Shown piece by piece: positions 8,666-16,136 of a stretch of DNA of 19,085 nucleotides. The position numbers and the translations under genes are program-made. A model generated the notes under the pieces. It did no database searches, was not told where the DNA came from, and saw only the letters and a list, made by a program, of their open reading frames with translations. Numbering within the stretch: the first letter of the stretch is position 1; each line of letters opens with the position of its first letter. Origin of the DNA: JAEUMW01 sp039807745. Its GTDB lineage: Bacteria; Pseudomonadota; Gammaproteobacteria; Burkholderiales; JAEUMW01. The stretch lies in the NCBI GenBank assembly GCA_039807745.1, contig JBDHRV010000063.1, positions 1 through 19,085 on the forward strand, given 5' to 3'.

Positions 8666-10173
8666 CCACGCTGCTCGTGATGACGGCGGGCCAAACCGAC
8701 GTGCAGCTGGTCGTGAACGAGCAGCGGCACAAGCTCGACGGCAACACCTGCGGCACGCTGCACGACGCCATCAAGGAGCGCTCGTGGTCGGTGGTCGATG
8801 CTCCGAGGGACAGGTGTCGAGACCTCACCAAGGTGTTACCCGAAGGCGACGTACCTCTCTGCACGCCGAAGCTCGACGCCGTGCTCGCGCACCTCGCCCC
8901 CTCACTGCCAACGTCGGTGCTCATCTTCGAGACGAGGCGGCAGGATGCGAGGGATCCGCGCTTCGCGGGCGAGGTCATGGATCGCCGACTTCGCGATCGT
9001 GGCGTGGAGAACGTGACGCGCGTGGCGTTTCTTTCAGGAGACGAACGGCTCGAAGATCCATTGAACGAGGTCGACGCGGTCGTTCGGCGCGCGATCGTCG
9101 CCACGCTGTCGAATGCCATCGGTCTCGCCACGGCGAACATGAAACCGGAGGACCGCGTGTTCGTGGCAACGACGGGCGGTCTCGCGGCTGCCAACGAGCT
9201 CATCAACGAGCTGGTGCGCCTGCACTGCGTCGGCGGGCCGAGGGTCACGGCACTCGAGGTGCCCGATGGTGACCACGCCAACCAGGTCGATCGAGCTGTC
9301 GAAGAGAAGTTCCACCCCGCAGCCGGCTACGGCGCTCGCTGGCATGCCCTCTCGCTCGTCGGAAAGGGCAACCTCCACGGCGCATGGGGGGCCGTCAGTC
9401 ACCTCGAAGGCGCGCCTGGCCAGGAATGGACGCAGGTCCTCAAATGGCTGGCGCACTTTGCATCATCGCTGCCGCTGCCGGCGCAATGCGACCTCGCGGT
9501 TCTGAACCACCAGCGCATGGCGGTCCGAGCCGGGCTGCGCGTTGAGCTGGCGCTTCGCGCGGGCGACATCCCGAGAGCGGTTCACGGCACCGTGGCGTTC
9601 TTCGAGGCCGCGCTCTGGGACAGGCTCGGTGAGCGCATCGAGCGCTCCTCAGACCCGACGAGGCGCCGATTCTTCAAGATCAAGAGCGGTGACGCGCCGA
9701 CGGGCGACAAGCTTCTCCGACAAAGTGACGGCTCCGACGACGATCGGAAGCGCCCGTTCGAGTTGAAAGACACGGACGGCGGCATCGGTTGGTACTGGGT
9801 TTACGACGGTGACGGCGGTCCCGGTGCGCGTATCGCCAAGCACTTCCTCCGGAGCGACGCTTTGACGAAGTTCGATCGCGCGCTCGGGAACAACATCCGC
9901 GAGCTTCGCAACGACATTGCCCACAACGAGCCTACGCCCAGCTTGATGAACGACGCGCGCACTCGCATGCAGGACGCGAAGCTCTGGTCGAGCACTGACA
10001 CTTTCCTGAGCGAGTCGCTCGTTCAGGACGTCCTGAAGGAGCTTGGCGAGAGCACGCCGGAGATGCTGCTCAAGAATCTGCTGGTGAATGTTCGCGAGCA
10101 GCTGGTCTCGTCTCCGCACCCCGTTACCCCGAACACGAGCCCGCCGAAGGGAGAAGTGCGCGATGGCCGCTGA
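8662..10173 (+). CDS. CARF-HEPN ribonuclease (Csm6/Csx1-like type III effector)
   Basis: A 503-residue protein. The N-terminal ~200 residues look like a Rossmann-type CARF sensor: a first strand LLVMTAGQTDVQLV ending in a Gly-Gln-Thr-Asp loop, and a second ligand-loop region FVATTGGLAAANELI with TTGG at 170-173. The C-terminal half is helical and carries LRNDIAHNEP, whose Arg416-x4-His421 is the HEPN RNase signature. Proteins of this build bind cyclic oligoadenylate made by Cas10 and then cut RNA non-specifically, causing dormancy or abortive defence. The position right after the type III subunits fits. Only one R-x4-H motif is seen, so a dimer is needed for a composite active site. The last ~20 residues are Pro-rich and look like former intergenic sequence read through to csx17. 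The start overlaps the previous stop (ATGA); upstream Shine-Dalgarno is weak (CAGG). Confidence 0.82.
   Translation: MTTLLVMTAGQTDVQLVVNEQRHKLDGNTCGTLHDAIKERSWSVVDAPRDRCRDLTKVLPEGDVPLCTPKLDAVLAHLAPSLPTSVLIFETRRQDARDPRFAGEVMDRRLRDRGVENVTRVAFLSGDERLEDPLNEVDAVVRRAIVATLSNAIGLATANMKPEDRVFVATTGGLAAANELINELVRLHCVGGPRVTALEVPDGDHANQVDRAVEEKFHPAAGYGARWHALSLVGKGNLHGAWGAVSHLEGAPGQEWTQVLKWLAHFASSLPLPAQCDLAVLNHQRMAVRAGLRVELALRAGDIPRAVHGTVAFFEAALWDRLGERIERSSDPTRRRFFKIKSGDAPTGDKLLRQSDGSDDDRKRPFELKDTDGGIGWYWVYDGDGGPGARIAKHFLRSDALTKFDRALGNNIRELRNDIAHNEPTPSLMNDARTRMQDAKLWSSTDTFLSESLVQDVLKELGESTPEMLLKNLLVNVREQLVSSPHPVTPNTSPPKGEVRDGR
10147..10153 (+). promoter_or_regulatory. Ribosome binding site for csx17
   Basis: AAGGGAG lies nine bases before the ATG at 10163, inside the end of the CARF-HEPN gene. 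It supports 10163 over the earlier in-frame start at 10088. The conserved Csx17 N-terminus (LPGLSPDSLGNYLASLG) also begins just after 10163. Confidence 0.6.
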
Positions 10174-12349
10174 ACTTCGGCTTCCCGTGCTGGCGCTGCC
10201 CGGTCTGTCGCCCGATAGCCTCGGCAATTACCTCGCGTCGCTCGGCCTCTTGCGGGTGCTGTCTCGAAGATGGTCGAGCACGCGGATCGCGTGGCGAGAC
10301 GAGGCGCTGCAGGTGGTCGGTGGTCCGCCGACGCTCGATGACCTGCTCGACGAGTTGGTGCGGATCGCTGGTACACAGGTCGACTCGGAGGTCAGCAAGC
10401 GCGAATGGACCCAGTACGACAAGGCGTGGTCTGACGCGCAGAAGAAGGGCACGAAAGCGAAATCGGGTGCGCCGCTCGCTCTCTGGCAAGCAGAGGCCCA
10501 GGAGGCCCAGCTTCAGTTCTTCGCTGCCCACGCAGTGCCCCACGCTCGCGTGAGCTTCAATCCGCTCCTTGGCAGTGGCGGCAACGCAGGTCGCCGCGAC
10601 TTCGCGGCGGGCTGGAAGCAGGCCGTCGATGTGCTGGCGGCAGCGCCCAAATTGGCCAGGGGACGAGGGAAGAAGAAATCGGAGGCCAGCGCCGGTGGCT
10701 CGGCGGCGCCAGACGAGAGGCGAAGCGCACTGCATGCATTCCTCCTCGGTCAACCTATTACGTGGATGGTCGAGAAACTGGCGGCAGGCTCGTGGTTCAG
10801 CGAAGCAACGAAACTCTACAACAGCGGTCAGTCGCCCTGGCGCGAAGGGCAGATCTCGCCGTGGGCGATGGTGCTTGCTTGCGAAGGGCTGGCGTTCCTC
10901 GCGGGTGGTGCATCTCGGCGACTCGGGGCTCGCTCGGCGCGCGTGGTCGGCGCCTTCCCTTTCGTCACGCAGTCGGCCGCCCCGGAGGCCGCAGGTGAAG
11001 CGGGTCGAATCCTCGGCGAGATCTGGACTCCGCTGTGGAGCCGACCGATGTCGCTCGCCGAGGCGAGTACGCTGTTCTCGCGTGGGCGCGCTGAGCTGCA
11101 TGGGCGTGGAGCGCTCACGCCCGCCGCGTTCGCGACGGCAATTCTCGAGCGCGGTGTGGATGCGGGTGTCAGCGAGTTCCGCCGATTCACCCTTGGCCGA
11201 ACGACCAGCGCCAACACCTTCGAGCCCCGCTTGGAGGCTCGCTTCGCGCTCGACAACGGCTCTGATGCGACGGGCGCTGCCGCGTCGCTCACGCTCGAAC
11301 GTGTCACCGCTCTCATTGAACAGAGCAGCTTCCCTCGTGACCGGAAAGTGGGGCAGCGCTGGCGCTTCGTGGGACTTCGAGGACCCATCGAATGGGCGCT
11401 CCTCGACGTCGCTGCAGAGCCGCACCGTTCCGAAGCGGGCATTGCGCTGCTCGATGCGATCGTCAGTGCGCTGGATCGCATCGATCGCAACCGGAGCTTC
11501 CGCGAGGGCAAGGTTCGCTGGGAGCCGTTGCCGCTCGAATGGTTGCCGTCGCTGTTCGCCGATGAACAACCCGGAGTCGAGGCACGGCTCGCTTTGTCGC
11601 TCGTATCGGCCTTCTCGGTCGCACAGCCCTGCGCCACGTATCGTTTCGGCGTCGAGTGGAAATACGGCCTTACCTACGCGAACTACACGCACACGGAGCG
11701 TCCTCCGGCGCGCTGGGTTTGGGGTCCTGGTGAGCTGGCTCGAGTCCTTGCCGTTATGTTGTCGAGAAGACTCCTCGACCAAGAGGCGGACGCGGACGGG
11801 CCCCATCGACGTGGCCGCGCCCCCCTTCCAGCGACGACGTCGCAGGTACGGCATTGGCTCGCCGGTGATCTCGACGAGTCGCTGATCTCTGCGTGGCTCT
11901 CTCGTCTCGCGCTCTTCGATTGGAGAAGAGTTCCGCAGGAGCTTCGTTCGCTCATCCAGAGGGACGCCAGCACCCCGCGAGCAGACGGGGAGTTGGCGTT
12001 GCTAGGACTTCTGCAGCCCCTCGTCGACCAGCGCCCGTTGGCCATCCGCAGCCTGTCATCGAATGATCTGCTCTCCGCGAACACCGGCGCACGCACCACG
12101 GAAGCGGCGCGCACGCTGGTCACGCTGATCCGCGCGGGAACCCTCGACGCCGCGCTGCGGCTCGCGAGCAGCCGCTACGCGATGGCAGGCGCGCGCCTCG
12201 CCTCGTTCGACGCGACGTTCGCCACACACGCCCCGGACCGCCTCGCCGCGGCCCTGCTGTTCACCATCTCCGACCGCGATCGGGCGGTCTTGTTTGAACG
12301 CTGGCTTCGTCCTCGTCGCCGGCAAGAAAGGAGCGAAGCACATGTCTGA
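10163..12349 (+). CDS. csx17: Csx17 / Cas8 large subunit, type I-G (I-U)
   Basis: A 728-residue protein recognised by its N-terminal signature LPGLSPDSLGNYLASLGLL followed by RVLSRRW. Later blocks also fit: GREQ-like SPWREGQISPWAMVLACEGLAFLAGG read in parts, FPFVTQSAAPEAAGEAGRI, FRRFTLGRTTSANTF, the EARLALSLVSAF helix, ARWVWGPGELARVLAVMLSRRLL and a closing WLAGDLDESLISAWLSRLAL. Csx17 (Cas8u2/Cas8g) is the large subunit of the type I-G Cascade. It is expected to read the PAM and support Cas3 recruitment. It sits immediately after the type III block, whereas in ordinary I-G loci such as Geobacter GSU0051-0052 it directly follows cas3. It overlaps the CARF-HEPN gene by 11 bases and csb1 by eight. 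Confidence 0.87.
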   Translation: MAAELRLPVLALPGLSPDSLGNYLASLGLLRVLSRRWSSTRIAWRDEALQVVGGPPTLDDLLDELVRIAGTQVDSEVSKREWTQYDKAWSDAQKKGTKAKSGAPLALWQAEAQEAQLQFFAAHAVPHARVSFNPLLGSGGNAGRRDFAAGWKQAVDVLAAAPKLARGRGKKKSEASAGGSAAPDERRSALHAFLLGQPITWMVEKLAAGSWFSEATKLYNSGQSPWREGQISPWAMVLACEGLAFLAGGASRRLGARSARVVGAFPFVTQSAAPEAAGEAGRILGEIWTPLWSRPMSLAEASTLFSRGRAELHGRGALTPAAFATAILERGVDAGVSEFRRFTLGRTTSANTFEPRLEARFALDNGSDATGAAASLTLERVTALIEQSSFPRDRKVGQRWRFVGLRGPIEWALLDVAAEPHRSEAGIALLDAIVSALDRIDRNRSFREGKVRWEPLPLEWLPSLFADEQPGVEARLALSLVSAFSVAQPCATYRFGVEWKYGLTYANYTHTERPPARWVWGPGELARVLAVMLSRRLLDQEADADGPHRRGRAPLPATTSQVRHWLAGDLDESLISAWLSRLALFDWRRVPQELRSLIQRDASTPRADGELALLGLLQPLVDQRPLAIRSLSSNDLLSANTGARTTEAARTLVTLIRAGTLDAALRLASSRYAMAGARLASFDATFATHAPDRLAAALLFTISDRDRAVLFERWLRPRRRQERSEAHV
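12328..12333 (+). promoter_or_regulatory. Ribosome binding site for csb1
   Basis: AAGGAG lies eight bases before the ATG at 12342, within the 3' end of csx17. It supports that start over the in-frame ATG at 12294. Confidence 0.65.
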
Positions 12350-13463
12350 AGCAGAGAAGAAGACCCCCCCGAAGAAGCTCACGCCCGCCGACGTTCTGAA
12401 GGGCGAGTCACCGCTCGTCCTGACCGCGACGCTCGAGCCGATCGTCGGCGACCGGTTCCAGCCCGCCGGGTTCCCCGAGATCGGCCACGTCATCTACAAG
12501 GCCCCGCGCAAGGATGGCAACACCGAGAATGTCTGCATCGTCGACAGTGCGGCGAGCATGGCCAACCACCTAGAGGCGGTCTGCCAGCGTGGCGCGCACG
12601 ACCTCGATCTCGTCGACGAGCTCAGCGGCATGCCCTATATCCGTTGCGTCACGGGCGAGCTGGTCGGTGACAAGCTCCCGAACGACAAGCGCGAGACGAT
12701 CGTCACCAGTCTCACCGAAGGCCACCGCATCGCCTCGTCCTACTTCCTGGATGGCGCATCGCTGAAGAGCGATGGCGGCAAGGGGGATGGCACATTCGAG
12801 GGCGAGCTCATCACGAAGTTCGGCATCGTGTTGCCCGGAAGCTCGAAGGCGCACCCGCCGCCCGAGAAGTGGTGGGACGTGTTCAAGAACATCTTCGAGG
12901 TCGATCCGAACTCCCTCGTCCACGGAGTGCTCTTCCCGCAGTGGCAGATCAAGATCCAGCGCGCTCTCACGGCTCACCTCGAGGCCTTCGGTGCGGGTCG
13001 CGTCGATCGCTCCGGCGTGAAGTTCGACCGGCTCGGCAAGACGACGTCTGGGCAGCCGATCTTTGCGGTCGATGACGCGACCGCCGAGTCGATCCGAGCG
13101 ACGTTCGTTCTCGACGTCAGCCTCATCCGCTCATTTGGGCGCAAGAGGGGCGAGAACACGGTCGGCCTTTCGGAAAAGCAGCAGGAGTTCCTCGTCGCGC
13201 TCGCGCTGTGGAAGATCGAGAGGCTCCTCGCATCGCCCTTCCGCTTTCGGTCCGGCTGCTACCTCCGTCGCACGACACTCAAGAGCTACGAGCAGGAGAT
13301 CGTACTCGACGCCGACATTGCGGCAGCAATCACTGCGGCGGGCTTCGGCGCGCAGCGGGTCACGGACGTCTTCTGGCCGCGTGAGGAGCTGTACCGAGAA
13401 GGTCAGGCTGAGGCCGTCAAGAGCGCCGACGACAGCGATGACACCGATCAGAACGACACATGA
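12342..13463 (+). CDS. csb1: Csb1 (GSU0053 family), Cas7 backbone subunit of type I-G
   Basis: A 373-residue protein of the Csb1/GSU0053 family, the Cas7-like subunit that polymerises along the crRNA in the I-G Cascade. Visible family landmarks are LTATLEPIVGDRFQPAGFPEIG near the N-terminus, CIVDSAASMANHLEAVC, the DPNSLVHGVLFPQW block around residue 188, RATFVLDVSLIRSFG, and PFRFRSGCYLRR near the C-terminus. Length is ordinary for the family. The acidic tail (DDSDDTDQNDT) is unremarkable. It overlaps csx17 by eight bases and csb2 by four (ATGA), which suggests translational coupling and matched stoichiometry within the Cascade. Confidence 0.9.
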   Translation: MSEAEKKTPPKKLTPADVLKGESPLVLTATLEPIVGDRFQPAGFPEIGHVIYKAPRKDGNTENVCIVDSAASMANHLEAVCQRGAHDLDLVDELSGMPYIRCVTGELVGDKLPNDKRETIVTSLTEGHRIASSYFLDGASLKSDGGKGDGTFEGELITKFGIVLPGSSKAHPPPEKWWDVFKNIFEVDPNSLVHGVLFPQWQIKIQRALTAHLEAFGAGRVDRSGVKFDRLGKTTSGQPIFAVDDATAESIRATFVLDVSLIRSFGRKRGENTVGLSEKQQEFLVALALWKIERLLASPFRFRSGCYLRRTTLKSYEQEIVLDADIAAAITAAGFGAQRVTDVFWPREELYREGQAEAVKSADDSDDTDQNDT

Positions 13464-15733
13464 AGCTCGTCCTCCGACAGGAGTTCCCACTCGGCCGCTT
13501 CCACGCCACGCCGTGGCGCGTGAACCCATTCGACGATCCTCATGGCGAATGGCCGCCGAGCCCATGGCGCCTCGTTCGCGCCGTCACTGCGCGCTGGTAC
13601 CAGTGGGCGCGCGAAGCGGAAAAGGAGCCCGACCGCGCGCAGCTCGATAAGCTGCAGAGTGCGCTCTGCACGAGCACCTACGCGTTCCATCTGCCGCCCG
13701 ACGCAAGGAAGGGAAGCCCGCTCCGGCAGTACCACCCAACCGATTTCGGTTGGCGACCGGCCGAGAAGAAGAAAGCGGGAACGCGCAGCTACGGCACAAG
13801 CCTCGTGCAGGACAACTACTGGTGTGTGCCGCCCGAGGCTCCCGTGTGGTGGTTCATCGAGGGCGATGACTGGGTCAACGAGTTGCAGGCGGTGCTCGCC
13901 CGGTGCCTCGAGCGTATGACGTACTTCGGGCGTGCCGAGACGCTCACGCGCATTCGCGTGGCGGCTTCGACCGACGAGATTCCTGAGGCCAACTGCACAC
14001 TCGCCGACAGGCGCACGGCGGGCGCAGCGCCTGTGCTGTCACCGCTCGCGCAAGCCACGCGAGAAGACATCGAGCGTACGACCGACAACCCCGAGGCCGT
14101 GAAGCGAGCTGTCCCGCCCGGTGCGCAATGGCTCTACGCGGGGCGACCGCAACGGCCTGCAGCCCGCGAGCGCCGCCGCGTACCTGAGCATCGACCAGAT
14201 TGCCATCTGATGCAGTTCGCCATCGGCTGGAACGTCGCGCCGGAACGTCGCGCGATCGTGCGACTCACGGCGCGGTTTCGTGGGGCCGTGCTCCGTGAGT
14301 TGCTGCGGTTGAAGACGGGTGACGCTTCGGCCAACTGGACGAGAGCCAGCCGCGATGTGCGCGAGGCGGTCGCCGACATGACCGGCAAAGACGCGAACGG
14401 CGACGCGCTGAAAGGGCATCGCCACACGGAGTTTCTGGCTTGGTGTGAGAAAGGTCGGCCCACGCGCCTCCTGGTCTGGCGGGGCTCGCGCGCGTTCGAT
14501 GCCGACGAGCAGGAGGCGATCCTGCTCGCAGCCGCGCGCGACGTGTCGTGGGCAGCAGCAGGCTCGGACTCCGATGAGTGGAAGGTGCGTCTCGTCCCAC
14601 TGGACCGAGCGGTCCCGCCACCGCCGGGATTCGGCAGCCAATCGTCGAAGGTCTGGGAGTCGGTGACGCCGTACGTTCCGCCGCGTCATCATCTCCGAGG
14701 AGGAAAGGAGCGAGAACGGGAGTCGGCGGTCGAGCAAATCCGTCGCGAACTCCAGCTGCGCGGGCTCACCGCGCATGTCGAGGTCGAGCCGGTCGGATCA
14801 CCCGCTTGGGTATCGGTACATGTTCCTCGACGAGAGACGAACAGGCGCGCGCTCATCGGTGACCGCCGAGGACAGATGTTCCGGTTGCGGTTCGCGTCCC
14901 CTGTTACTGGGCCGGTGCGCTTGGGACACTCGAGCAGCTTCGGCCTCGGCCTGTTCCGCCCCGTTGACACTCGTTCTACTGCGGAAGAAACTCGCGACCA
15001 TGACTTGGCTCGAATCGATCGCACGCTGGCGCGCGCTGCCGCCACAGGAGAAGATCCGCATTCGTCTGCAACGGGTGCCGCATCAGGTCGCCCAGAGCAT
15101 GGCGTTCGAGCGCGAGCCGGTGAGTTTGAGTCGGCTGGAGGAACTACACCGCCGCCTGAATGCGCCACGCGCCGCATCGACACCGCGCTCGGACTCTTGA
15201 GCTACTGCCAGCTTGCGCCGCACCTTGCGGAACGAGCGCTGCTCATAGCAGACAGCGTCGCCAGAGGCCGTTTCGCGGCCAACGCAATCGACGACGATTT
15301 CATTCGGCTGCTGCACCAGCAGTTGTGCGGCGACCTCGTTCCGGCCTTCGCCGGCCGCTGGCGCGACCGCCCTGTCACCGTCGGCAGCCACGAACCGCCA
15401 CCCCCGCACGCCGTAGCGAGCGCCATGCGCGATTACGTGCTGGACTTGAACGAGCGGCTCAGGCACGTCGAAGACTCGCCCGCGCGCCTGCTTGAAACGC
15501 TTGCCTTCGCCGAGCATCGGCTGCTCTACATCCACCCCTTCGTCGACTTCAACGGCCGCGTGACGCGGCTGTTTCTCGGTGAACTGCTGCGGCGCCTGGA
15601 CCTGCCGGCGGTGGACTTGGCGCCGGAAGACGGCGAGCCGAGGGAGCGTTACTTCGCCGCGCTGCGCGCGGCCGACGCGCGCGACCTCGTGCCGCTGCAG
15701 GCCGTCTGGCAAGAGCGCCTCGCGCGCGGGTAG
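13460..15733 (+). CDS. csb2: Csb2 (GSU0054 family, Cas5-Cas6) with read-through into a Fic catalytic domain
   Basis: Residues 1 to ~503 are Csb2. The N-terminus MKLVLRQEFPLGRFHATPW with PPSPWRLVRAVTARWYQW is Cas5-like. The later part, with GDALKGHRHTEFLAW and MFRLRFASPVTGPVRLG then SSSFGLGLF, is the Cas6-like half that should cut the pre-crRNA. Normal Csb2 proteins end about here (base ~14970). In this sequence the frame stays open for 254 more codons. The first ~65 of these are Arg/Ala-rich filler antisensical to any family and overlap the true Fic N-terminus in another frame. The rest is a bona fide Fic C-terminal half with HPFVDFNGRVTR at 692-703. The 757-residue product could be real, but a lost csb2 stop plus a frameshifted fic is more likely. 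In another frame a TGA at 14965-14967 would give a Csb2 ending GLGLF plus two or three residues if one base were missing upstream. No other Cas6 is visible in the window. Confidence 0.82.
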   Translation: MKLVLRQEFPLGRFHATPWRVNPFDDPHGEWPPSPWRLVRAVTARWYQWAREAEKEPDRAQLDKLQSALCTSTYAFHLPPDARKGSPLRQYHPTDFGWRPAEKKKAGTRSYGTSLVQDNYWCVPPEAPVWWFIEGDDWVNELQAVLARCLERMTYFGRAETLTRIRVAASTDEIPEANCTLADRRTAGAAPVLSPLAQATREDIERTTDNPEAVKRAVPPGAQWLYAGRPQRPAARERRRVPEHRPDCHLMQFAIGWNVAPERRAIVRLTARFRGAVLRELLRLKTGDASANWTRASRDVREAVADMTGKDANGDALKGHRHTEFLAWCEKGRPTRLLVWRGSRAFDADEQEAILLAAARDVSWAAAGSDSDEWKVRLVPLDRAVPPPPGFGSQSSKVWESVTPYVPPRHHLRGGKERERESAVEQIRRELQLRGLTAHVEVEPVGSPAWVSVHVPRRETNRRALIGDRRGQMFRLRFASPVTGPVRLGHSSSFGLGLFRPVDTRSTAEETRDHDLARIDRTLARAAATGEDPHSSATGAASGRPEHGVRARAGEFESAGGTTPPPECATRRIDTALGLLSYCQLAPHLAERALLIADSVARGRFAANAIDDDFIRLLHQQLCGDLVPAFAGRWRDRPVTVGSHEPPPPHAVASAMRDYVLDLNERLRHVEDSPARLLETLAFAEHRLLYIHPFVDFNGRVTRLFLGELLRRLDLPAVDLAPEDGEPRERYFAALRAADARDLVPLQAVWQERLARG
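15000..15733 (+). pseudogene. fic: Fic-family protein, frameshifted at about 15160-15178
   Basis: Fic domains transfer AMP or similar groups onto target proteins. From the ATG at 15000 the frame reads MTWLESIARWRALPP, then VAQSMAFEREPVSLSRLEELHRRLN, a typical N-terminus with an inhibitory-helix motif S-x3-E (SMAFE). This frame stops at 15200. The continuation, RRIDTALGLLSYCQLAPHLAERALL, then LCGDLVPAFAGRWRD and the active-site motif HPFVDFNGRVTR (15533-15568), is in the csb2 frame. Moving from one to the other needs a -1 shift near 15160-15178, for example a one-base deletion. I see no slippery heptamer there, so mutation or sequencing error is preferred over programmed frameshifting. The core motif has Phe where the usual HxFxD/EGNGRxxR has Gly, a variant I recall from intact relatives. 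About 244 residues in total. Confidence 0.78.
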
Positions 15734-15744
15734 CTTGAAGATGA

Positions 15745-15764
15745 ACCGGTAGGCGAGTACCGGT
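15745..15764. other. Small hairpin just after the effector operon
   Basis: ACCGGTA and TACCGGT form a perfect 7-base inverted repeat around a 6-base loop, twelve bases after the TAG at 15731-15733. There is no following T-run, so it is not a standard intrinsic terminator. It could still mark the 3' end of the effector mRNA. Confidence 0.3.
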
Positions 15765-15794
15765 GTACCCAAGACGGCCCCCGATCCCACCCGG

Positions 15795-16093
15795 GAATGT
15801 CGCATCGCAGACGGGATCGCCGTCGACGCCTACTGCTACCTTGAACAGAAGCTGCCGTGCCCTTTACCGCGCGCCGCACGGCTGCGCGCCCGCTGTCGCC
15901 ACTGAAGAAGGGTGAGTGCGTGGAAGCGGTGCGCATGGCTCCCGAAAACCTCTGTACCGAGCGCATGTCCGTCATGGTCCGCATCGCGAATCGCGAGTTC
16001 GGTGTGCCGATCGAGCAGTCGGATATCCTCGGCGGTGACGAAGACGCGCATACCGCCCTCGCCGACTGGCGCTACTGGCTCGCGCGAGTATTC
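15795..16093 (+). pseudogene. Decayed calcium-binding-protein-like gene
   Basis: Remains of a small protein family that databases label calcium-binding protein, whose intact members read roughly VDAYGPEEQ...WYYYLEDKL...SPL. Here one frame gives IAVDAYCYLEQKLPCP (15816-15863), in which the middle of the N-terminal block is missing. The next frame, from about 15863, gives FTARRTAARPLSPLKKGECV, then VRMAPENLC, MSVMVRIANREFGVPIEQ and HTALADWRYWLARVF. A deletion and a frameshift near 15857-15862 therefore break the gene. The downstream part remains open to 16282 but is composed of unrelated sequence after ~16093. The family name is from memory of its conserved motifs. Its function is not known to me, and no link to CRISPR is implied. 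Confidence 0.55.
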
Positions 16094-16136
16094 GCTCCGA
16101 GCGAGCCGAGGGTCCAGATTACGGCGGGCGGCGAGA

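Noticed and set aside
10124..11854. Long minus-strand open frame opposite csx17
   Set aside because: Same cause: extremely Arg-rich, no family features, fully covered by a well-supported csx17.
15150..15180. Programmed -1 frameshift in fic
   Set aside because: No slippery heptamer or evident downstream pseudoknot in the overlap; mutation or sequencing error is simpler.
15745..15764. Intrinsic terminator after the effector operon
   Set aside because: The 7-base hairpin lacks a following T-run, so it is listed only as a hairpin.
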